This document shows, in pieces, positions 1-5,530 of a DNA stretch of 6,601 bases. The notes beneath the pieces were generated by a model. That model worked only from the letters and a program-made list of their open reading frames with translations, had not been told where the DNA came from and made no database searches. The DNA lies in NCBI GenBank assembly GCA_036012565.1, contig DASCPP010000062.1:1-6601 (forward strand). Reading direction: 5' to 3'. The first letter of the stretch is position 1; each line of letters opens with the position of its first letter. A program made the position numbers and the translations under genes. The DNA comes from DUAL01 sp036012565 (GTDB lineage: Bacteria; Bacteroidota; Bacteroidia; Flavobacteriales; BACL11).

Positions 1-198
1 GTAGCAGAAACCATAAAACAAAAGATTGGTTTTCAAGGTAGAATAGATTACAATACAACTTATCCTAACGGAACACCAAGAAAACTAATGGATGTTTCAA
101 GAATTAATAAACTAGGATGGAAATATCAAATATCTTTTGAGGAGGGGATTAATCAGATGATTGCTATCTTAGAAGAAGAAGTTCAAAAATTTCAATAA
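1..198 (+). CDS. fcl: GDP-L-fucose synthase, C-terminal fragment (5' end outside window)
   Basis: Frame 1 is open from the first base to the TAA at 196-198 and gives the last 65 residues of a protein whose start lies upstream of the window. The segment around residues 21-35 reads YPNGTPRKLMDVSR, followed by LGWKYQISFEEGI. This is the conserved C-terminal block of GDP-L-fucose synthase (E. coli Fcl has a DGTPRKLLDV motif followed by LGW and a helix). The enzyme is a short-chain dehydrogenase-type epimerase/reductase that turns GDP-4-keto-6-deoxymannose into GDP-L-fucose with NADPH in the cytoplasm, supplying fucose for O-antigen, capsule or glycoproteins. The Rossmann domain and the catalytic Ser-Tyr-Lys are outside the window, so activity cannot be judged. 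A close relative such as another nucleotide-sugar epimerase is possible but less likely given the PxGTPRKLxDVSR match. pabA follows after 3 bases in the same frame. Confidence 0.88.
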   Translation, partial: VAETIKQKIGFQGRIDYNTTYPNGTPRKLMDVSRINKLGWKYQISFEEGINQMIAILEEEVQKFQ

Positions 199-201
199 AA
201 C

Positions 202-765
202 TTGAGAATTCTAATCCTTGATAATCATGACTCTTTCACACATAATTTGTATCATTATGTAAAGCAGTTTGAAGACAATGTGCTTGTAGTAAAGAACGAT
301 AAAATCTCCTTAACAGAAGTTGAGCAATACGATAAAATTATTCTCTCCCCTGGACCAGGATTACCTGATGAACATAAGAACTTAAAAGAAATTATCAAGC
401 AGTTTTCCTCTACAAAAAGTATTTTAGGGGTTTGTTTGGGTCATCAAGCAATTGCAGAATGTTTTGGGGCAGAACTAAAAAATTTGGAGGATGTGATGCA
501 TGGTGTTTCTACCGAGATTATTTTTTCAAAAGAGGAATCAATTTTTAAGAATATTCCTAATCAAATACAAGTAGGCCATTATCATTCCTGGGTGATTGAC
601 GAAAAAACTATACCTAACTGTTTTGAGGTTACTTCTAAAAATAAAGATGGAATGATAATGTCAATCAAACACAAGGAATACGATTTAAAAGGAGTGCAAT
701 TTCATCCAGAATCTATTTTGACTCAGCACGGACTAATGATGATAAAGAACTGGATTTTTTCATAG
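202..765 (+). CDS. pabA: Glutamine amidotransferase, aminodeoxychorismate/anthranilate synthase component II (PabA/TrpG family)
   Basis: This 187-aa class I glutamine amidotransferase has the usual family length and is a stand-alone GATase domain. Visible motifs are the N-terminal ILDNHDSFTHNL block (residues 5-16), SPGPG (49-53, oxyanion region), the nucleophile elbow GVCLGHQAIAE with Cys78, and QFHPES (166-171) with the catalytic His168 and Glu170. It hydrolyses glutamine and channels ammonia to a chorismate-binding partner: PabB for 4-amino-4-deoxychorismate (folate) or TrpE for anthranilate (tryptophan). No trp or pab partner gene is visible here. I favour PabA because trpG is normally in a trp cluster, but many of these proteins serve both pathways. 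The start is TTG at 202: there is no in-frame ATG before residue 99, and starting here aligns the N-terminus with the family. It lies 3 bases after the fcl stop, which suggests translational coupling; no clear Shine-Dalgarno is present. Confidence 0.9.
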   Translation: MRILILDNHDSFTHNLYHYVKQFEDNVLVVKNDKISLTEVEQYDKIILSPGPGLPDEHKNLKEIIKQFSSTKSILGVCLGHQAIAECFGAELKNLEDVMHGVSTEIIFSKEESIFKNIPNQIQVGHYHSWVIDEKTIPNCFEVTSKNKDGMIMSIKHKEYDLKGVQFHPESILTQHGLMMIKNWIFS

Positions 766-771
766 TAAATT

Positions 772-3282
772 TTAATAATTCATATCAATCCAGTCTTTCT
801 TTTTTTTCAACTTTAAATCTTTAAGTACAGATGCTTTTACACGAATAGTTAGTGTGTAACTTTTGTGAAATCCTATAGGAATCCAATGAAAAAGTAATTC
901 CCAACAATGTAAATCTCTATATACATCCACAGAAGAATAAGTAAGTTCTTTCTCCTTAAAATCGTAACCAGAACGGAAACCAATTTTCCATTTTGGTGTT
1001 ATTTTGATATTTCCGGAAAAATTTAAAGATTGTGTAGGGGTAACCTCTGATGAGGCTTGATTATTTTTATTGTAAGCAATGTTGTAATTCATGTTCAAAT
1101 TCCAAGGAATCTTATAAGAATCATCTTCCTTTTTCTCTTGCTCTTTTTCGCCCTCTGTTTTTTTATTAAAAGAACTTTCAGAGATATTCAATCCTAATGC
1201 TGCATTGGCATTTGTAAAACGGGCTAATCGCCCATTCTTTATTTCAAATTGATTCATTCTTTTGCCACTACTATTTATAATATAAGGGTCGTATCTGCTC
1301 GAAAAAGTAACATCCAATAGTCCTAAAAGTTTTGTGCGGGCATTCAAGTTTATCGTAGAGAGATTGAGTGAATCCGCAAAAATGTTATAAGAAGAAGAAA
1401 TCCCCATGCTTTGTAAAAGTGTAATTTTTTTGAGTGTTTCAGTGGTGTCTTTTTTACTTCTAACTTTCATGTCAATCAAATTTCCCAAGCTAAAATTGAT
1501 ATTGCCACTTTTGCTACTGCCTGGGCTACCATAAATTCCATTTTGCATTACGGAATAGGTTTGCGTATTTCCTAATGTATCAGACTGAACTGTTTTGTAA
1601 TAGCCAAAATCTTCTTTGCTAAAATCAGGACGATAAGAGAGACTTATATTTGGCGTTAGAACATGACGAAATGCCGCAATTTTTCCTTTTTTGAACTGAG
1701 AAATTCCATACAATTTTGTATTCAATGATGACGACATACTATAATCGTGTGCTCTTGTAAATTTGCGCAAGGTATCGTTTACAATAGATCTTCCATCCCA
1801 ACTTTTTTCGATTTGGGTTAAATACCATCTTTCTGTTAGATTAAATCTGGAAGAAAAAGTAAAATACTTCAATAGTTTTACGGATGTACTAATTGGAATG
1901 GAGTGCTTCATTCCATTTCTATATTTTGATAAAGCATCTGATTTGAAAAGGAGAGAATCCGTAATTGAAATTTCATTTTTCGTATTCATACTATAACTCA
2001 CTCCAATTTTGTCGTACCAATTTGTTTTTCCAACTTTCTTACGTTTAAATGGGAAAATACGGTTCATACTAAAAGTAACTGCTGGCAGTGTGAGGTTTAC
2101 TATTTTAGTATTTGTGTTCTGATTATGATTTAGAGTTGTCGATAAATTAAAAGGTGTTCCCTCCCATTTTTTATTTAAACTAATACTTGAAGTAAATGTA
2201 TTACTCAAATAATCGTTTGCATTGTAGGAATTGTTTTTATGGTAAGTGCTGCTTCCAGCATTCACATTTGCAGAAAACAGTAGAGAAGGATTGGCTTTTT
2301 GGTCTTGTTTATGTGTCCATTTGATAAAGAAATCTTTTTTCAAACTGTAATTAGGAAGATCCTTTTCGCTATTTATCATTCTTCCATAGCTCAAATTCAG
2401 ATTACCGTTATATTTATATCGTTTTTTGTATCGCAAAAGTGAGCGTGCTGCCCAGCTTCCTTTTGTGTAAATATCTCCTTTTATCGACAAGTCCATTTGT
2501 TTATTTAATACATGATAATAGCCTCCATCTTTTAGAAAGAAACCCAGATTTACCGATTCTCCATAAGAAGGAATAAGTATTCCAGAACTCTCTTTGGAAG
2601 TATTTGGAAAAAATCCGAAAGGAAGAAAGAGGGGGGTAGGAATATTAAAAACCGTTAAGTAAGCAGGACCGGAAACTATTTTCTTGCCAGGAATAATTTT
2701 TATTCTGTTTGCACGAATTGAAAAGTGTGGTTTTTCTGCATTGCAAGTGGTGTATTCTCCTTTTCTCAGATACATTACTTCCGACTGGCTTTTTTTAACC
2801 TTTTTCCCATGAATAAAAGCTTCTCCTTCTTTGGTGACTAATTCCTTAATTATTCCTTTTTTACTTTTATAATTATAGGTCATTTCTTTTGCTTTAAAGG
2901 TTTTTTCTCCTTCCTTGAAATAAGGGTAACCATTCATTCTTCCAGAAGAATCAATTCTCCCTTTTGCAAAAATTTGATTTCTTGTCCAATCAATTTCAAT
3001 AATATCGGCTTTAATTTCTGTATTCTCATATTTAATAAATGCATCCCCATAAAGAAAAACTTTTTTATTTACAATATCAAAGCGCATGGAATCGGAGGAG
3101 TTATACAGAACGTCATCATTAATAAAAACTTTGTTTGTGGAATCCTTAACTTCTAATGTGTCAGTAATAACAACTGATTCTTGACCAAAAGAGTTATTAG
3201 CAAGACATGTTAAGAAAATAAGAGATACAATGAGGAATCTGCTTTTCAAATACAATCTATTAATGTTATTTTTGTGTGTCAA
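772..3282 (-). CDS. lptD: LPS-assembly outer-membrane protein LptD (Bacteroidota type)
   Basis: This 836-aa outer-membrane protein has a signal peptide (hydrophobic residues about 15-29, probable SPase I cleavage before Gln34). An OstA/LptA-like beta-jellyroll region follows (about 55-170) with alternating strands such as KKVFLYGDAFIKYENTEIKA. The LptD-defining junction comes next (about 174-260): YTTC, then PHFSIRANRIKI, PTPLFLPFGFFP and SSGILIPSYG, resembling the corresponding stretch of proteobacterial LptD. The rest is a long beta-barrel of aromatic, amphipathic strands, with a charged loop at about 715-727. It ends in a block (about 790-820) with HCWE, PIGFHKSYTLTIRVKAS and LKDLKL that I recognise from Bacteroidota LptD homologues. 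LptD forms the LPS translocon in the outer membrane with LptE. The mature protein has only two cysteines, Cys180 and Cys793. The start is TTG at 3282; no ATG precedes it in frame, and TTG codons at residues 10 and 12 are alternative starts that keep the signal peptide. Its stop is 6 bases from the pabA stop. Confidence 0.88.
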   Translation of the reverse strand: MTHKNNINRLYLKSRFLIVSLIFLTCLANNSFGQESVVITDTLEVKDSTNKVFINDDVLYNSSDSMRFDIVNKKVFLYGDAFIKYENTEIKADIIEIDWTRNQIFAKGRIDSSGRMNGYPYFKEGEKTFKAKEMTYNYKSKKGIIKELVTKEGEAFIHGKKVKKSQSEVMYLRKGEYTTCNAEKPHFSIRANRIKIIPGKKIVSGPAYLTVFNIPTPLFLPFGFFPNTSKESSGILIPSYGESVNLGFFLKDGGYYHVLNKQMDLSIKGDIYTKGSWAARSLLRYKKRYKYNGNLNLSYGRMINSEKDLPNYSLKKDFFIKWTHKQDQKANPSLLFSANVNAGSSTYHKNNSYNANDYLSNTFTSSISLNKKWEGTPFNLSTTLNHNQNTNTKIVNLTLPAVTFSMNRIFPFKRKKVGKTNWYDKIGVSYSMNTKNEISITDSLLFKSDALSKYRNGMKHSIPISTSVKLLKYFTFSSRFNLTERWYLTQIEKSWDGRSIVNDTLRKFTRAHDYSMSSSLNTKLYGISQFKKGKIAAFRHVLTPNISLSYRPDFSKEDFGYYKTVQSDTLGNTQTYSVMQNGIYGSPGSSKSGNINFSLGNLIDMKVRSKKDTTETLKKITLLQSMGISSSYNIFADSLNLSTINLNARTKLLGLLDVTFSSRYDPYIINSSGKRMNQFEIKNGRLARFTNANAALGLNISESSFNKKTEGEKEQEKKEDDSYKIPWNLNMNYNIAYNKNNQASSEVTPTQSLNFSGNIKITPKWKIGFRSGYDFKEKELTYSSVDVYRDLHCWELLFHWIPIGFHKSYTLTIRVKASVLKDLKLKKKKDWIDMNY
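3243..3274 (+). promoter_or_regulatory. Candidate Bacteroidota-type promoter for the amidase-mce-FeS operon
   Basis: TATTTTTG at 3267-3274 matches the Bacteroidota -7 consensus TAnnTTTG exactly. It is preceded, 20 bases upstream, by a T-rich TTTT (3243-3246) that only partly resembles the -33 TTTG element. Transcription would start near 3281, about 10 bases before the amidase ATG at 3292. The element lies inside the first codons of lptD on the opposite strand. In an A+T-rich sequence such a match can arise by chance; position and orientation are what support it. Confidence 0.42.
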
Positions 3283-3291
3283 ATACCTTAA

Positions 3292-4572
3292 ATGTTTATT
3301 GTGCTAAATTTAAAGAAAATCTATAATTTTCACTTACTAAATCTACAACGCATAATTATAGTTTTTCTTTTAATTACGATTGTAGTTTTTCCATCCCAAT
3401 CTCAAAATGCAAATAACGGCATAAAAAAAATAGTAATTGACCCAGGGCATGGAGGAAAAGATCCCGGAAATCTGGGAACTGGAAGGTATAAAGAAACTGA
3501 AAAACATATTGCACTTGATATTTCTTTACTTTTTGGCAATTATGTGAAAGAAGCTTATCCTGATATTGAGATAATATATACTCGTAAAACAAATGATAAA
3601 TTTTTAGAATTGCATGAGAGAACACAATTGGCAAATGATAATAATGCAGACTTGTTTATTTCCATTCACTGTGATGCATGGACAAACCCCAATGCTTATG
3701 GAGCAGGGGTATATGTGATGGGAATGAGTAAGTTGAAAGCCAATATGGGTATTGCGATTAAAGAAAATGCAGTTATTTATTTGGAGGACGATTATAAGCA
3801 AAATTATGAAGGTTTTGATCCTAATACTCCAGAAAGTTATATTGTTTTTAGTTTAACTCAAAACACATATTTAGGGCAAAGTTTACAAATCGCTGAAGAA
3901 GTAGAACAGCAGTTTGCAACAAGAGCAAACAGGAAAAGTAGAGGTGTAAAACAGGCTCCTTTTTATGTTATTAGTAGGGCCAATATGCCTTCTATTTTAA
4001 TTGAGACAGGCTTTCTTACAAATCCAAAGGAGGAGGATTATTTGAACTCAAATGAAGGGAAGACATATATTGCCTCAGCAATCTTTAGGGCTTTTAGAAG
4101 TTATAAAGAAAGTATAGAACAAGCTTCAAAACAGATTTCTAATAATCAAGAAGTAACTAATCAAAAGAAAGCTAATCAAATTCCAGATAAAGAATGTGGT
4201 ACTGAATTGTATATGACACCAGAACAGAGATTAATTTACAATCAAACTAGGATAGACAGAAATAGTTGGAAAAAAGAAATTGTAAAACAAGATACTGTGA
4301 TAGATTCAAAACAAGATATTATCTTTAAGGTGCAAATAGGAACCTATTTAAAAGAGATGAAAAGCAGTGAAAAGTTTCAAGGATTAGAAGTTGAACAACA
4401 AATTATTAATGGAACATACAAGTATTTTGTAGGAAATACCCCCAGTAAAAGGGTCGCAGATAAATTGAGAATTAAGATGGTAGAAAGGGGCTTTAATGGA
4501 GCATTTATAGTTGCTTTAAAAGATGGTATTAGAATAAATGTAAAAGAAGCGTTAAGTTTGCAAAATCAATAA
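3292..4572 (+). CDS. Secreted zinc N-acetylmuramoyl-L-alanine amidase (Amidase_3) with C-terminal SPOR-like domain
   Basis: This 426-aa exported enzyme cleaves the amide bond between N-acetylmuramic acid and the stem peptide of peptidoglycan in the periplasm. The N-terminal hydrophobic segment (about 20-33), after basic residues, looks like a signal peptide ending near SQSQ (35-38). The Amidase_3 domain covers about 45-270. Expected zinc ligands are His53 in DPGHGG, Glu70 in ETEKHIALD and His126 in SIHCDA; the probable catalytic Glu238 sits in LIETGFLTNP. An insertion at about 155-195 occupies the place where AmiA/B/C enzymes carry a helix that blocks the active site until an activator binds. 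A polar linker (about 275-340) leads to a SPOR-like domain (343-415, FKVQIGTY to GFNGAFIVAL), a fold that binds denuded glycan at division sites. The role is therefore probably cell separation. ATG at 3292 is preferred; GTG at 3301 is the only other plausible start. It heads a likely operon with the mce gene 8 bases downstream. Confidence 0.93.
   Translation: MFIVLNLKKIYNFHLLNLQRIIIVFLLITIVVFPSQSQNANNGIKKIVIDPGHGGKDPGNLGTGRYKETEKHIALDISLLFGNYVKEAYPDIEIIYTRKTNDKFLELHERTQLANDNNADLFISIHCDAWTNPNAYGAGVYVMGMSKLKANMGIAIKENAVIYLEDDYKQNYEGFDPNTPESYIVFSLTQNTYLGQSLQIAEEVEQQFATRANRKSRGVKQAPFYVISRANMPSILIETGFLTNPKEEDYLNSNEGKTYIASAIFRAFRSYKESIEQASKQISNNQEVTNQKKANQIPDKECGTELYMTPEQRLIYNQTRIDRNSWKKEIVKQDTVIDSKQDIIFKVQIGTYLKEMKSSEKFQGLEVEQQIINGTYKYFVGNTPSKRVADKLRIKMVERGFNGAFIVALKDGIRINVKEALSLQNQ
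3305..3348 (-). promoter_or_regulatory. Weak candidate promoter region for lptD inside the amidase signal-peptide codons
   Basis: With only 9 bases between the divergent starts, the lptD promoter must lie within the amidase coding sequence. On the minus strand, TAGATTTT (3323-3316) with TTG (3348-3346) 22 bases upstream, or the palindromic TAAATTTA (3312-3305), approach the TAnnTTTG form, but both lack the final G. Neither is convincing by itself; the region is listed because a promoter is required about here. Confidence 0.2.
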
Positions 4573-4580
4573 TTAAGATT

Positions 4581-5519
4581 ATGAAAAAAATATCGAAAGA
4601 AATTAAGATAGGAATCCTTGTAGTTACTTCAATAGTATTGCTGGTTTGGGGAACAAATTATCTGAAAGGAAGTAATCTATTTGACAGTAGTAAAACTTTT
4701 TATGCTCTTTATGATAGAATTGGAGGCCTGCAAGAGGGAAGTGGAGTCATGGTAAGTGGATTTAAGGTAGGTTTCGTAAAGAAAATACAGCTACTATCTG
4801 AGGATAACTATAAATTATTAGTTGTAATTAGTATTAATAATGATATTAAGATTCCTGAAAATAGTGTACTGAAGATTGTAAATGAAGATATTATGGGGAC
4901 AAAGGGAGTTGCTCTTCAGTTAGGTAATTCTAAAGAATTCTTAGCTAAGGGAGATACGCTTGCAACAGATATGGAAACTAGTCTTAAAGAAGAAGTAAAC
5001 TTGCAAGTATTACCCTTAAAGAATAAGGCAGAAGAACTTATAGGTTCAATAGATTCAGTTGTAACTGTCATTACTTCTGTATTAAGCAAGGATGCACGTG
5101 AGAGCCTTACAAAGAGTCTGGTAAGTCTGGATAATACCTTTACCACTATGTCGCAAACTATGACGAAAGTTAACAAAATTGTGGATCAGAATGATGAGAG
5201 AATATCAAGTATTATAGAAAATCTGGAAGCAAATAATGATGAAATTACAAATATTTTAAAGAATTTTTCTGACTTATCAGATGATATTGCAAAGTCAAAT
5301 ATAAAAACTACGCTTGCTAGTTTGAATGAAATTTCTAAAAAGATAAGTGACTCAGAAGGAAGTTTAGGTATGTTTATCAATGATAAGGATTTGTATCTTA
5401 ATCTAGAGAAATCCTCAAAAGAATTGGAAACACTAATAAAAGATATCAAATTAAACCCCAAGAGATATGTTGGTTTTTCTGTTTTAGGAGGTAAATCAAA
5501 ATCCTACAAAAGACCTTAA
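4581..5519 (+). CDS. MCE/MlaD-family membrane-anchored lipid-transport protein
   Basis: This 312-aa protein has one N-terminal transmembrane segment (about residues 9-27, preceded by lysines) and then one MCE/MlaD domain (about 36-116). The domain shows the typical pattern: FYALYDRIGGLQEGSGVMVSG, GFVKKIQL, a strand with LLVVISI, then IPENSVLKIVNEDIMGTKGVALQLG. Residues about 135-290 are largely helical and coiled-coil-like, rich in Ser, Asn and Asp. They end in a block (GSLGMFINDKDLYLNL, then LNPKRYVGFSVLG) seen in Bacteroidota MCE proteins. MlaD-type proteins form hexameric rings in the inner membrane with a permease (MlaE) and an ATPase (MlaF) and move phospholipids between the membranes; neither partner is encoded here. 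The start is ATG at 4581, 8 bases after the amidase stop, with no strong Shine-Dalgarno. The next gene follows after 11 bases, so co-transcription is likely. The substrate cannot be told from the sequence. Confidence 0.9.
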   Translation: MKKISKEIKIGILVVTSIVLLVWGTNYLKGSNLFDSSKTFYALYDRIGGLQEGSGVMVSGFKVGFVKKIQLLSEDNYKLLVVISINNDIKIPENSVLKIVNEDIMGTKGVALQLGNSKEFLAKGDTLATDMETSLKEEVNLQVLPLKNKAEELIGSIDSVVTVITSVLSKDARESLTKSLVSLDNTFTTMSQTMTKVNKIVDQNDERISSIIENLEANNDEITNILKNFSDLSDDIAKSNIKTTLASLNEISKKISDSEGSLGMFINDKDLYLNLEKSSKELETLIKDIKLNPKRYVGFSVLGGKSKSYKRP

Positions 5520-5530
5520 TCGGAATAAGT

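Noticed and set aside
800..807. Run of eight T (A8 in lptD, encoding the Lys-rich tail), and a similar A8 at 3423-3430 in the amidase, as possible phase-variation tracts
   Set aside because: Runs of eight A or T are expected in DNA this A+T-rich; both frames are intact and nothing suggests switching.
1763..1996. 77-codon open frame on the + strand inside lptD
   Set aside because: It lies wholly opposite a well-supported LptD barrel region; its product has no recognisable motif and no start-site signal.
2974..3156. 60-codon open frame on the + strand inside lptD
   Set aside because: Antisense shadow of the LptD N-terminal domain; the composition simply mirrors the A+T-rich beta-strand codons.
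3190..3240. Possible lipoprotein signal at LptD Cys26
   Set aside because: The residues before the Cys (FLT) do not fit a lipobox, and a standard cleavage site before Gln34 fits better.
3255..3282. Later TTG codons (residues 10 and 12 of LptD) as the true start
   Set aside because: They are possible and keep the signal peptide, but nothing such as a Shine-Dalgarno favours them, so the longest frame was kept and the uncertainty noted.
3374..3801. Two overlapping minus-strand open frames (3374-3634 and 3604-3801) inside the amidase gene
   Set aside because: Both are opposite the conserved amidase catalytic region, overlap each other, and have no plausible protein features.
4916..5461. Minus-strand open frames (4916-5176 and 5186-5461) inside the mce gene
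   Set aside because: Ser/Leu/Ile-rich products arise from reading the helical mce codons backwards; no independent support.
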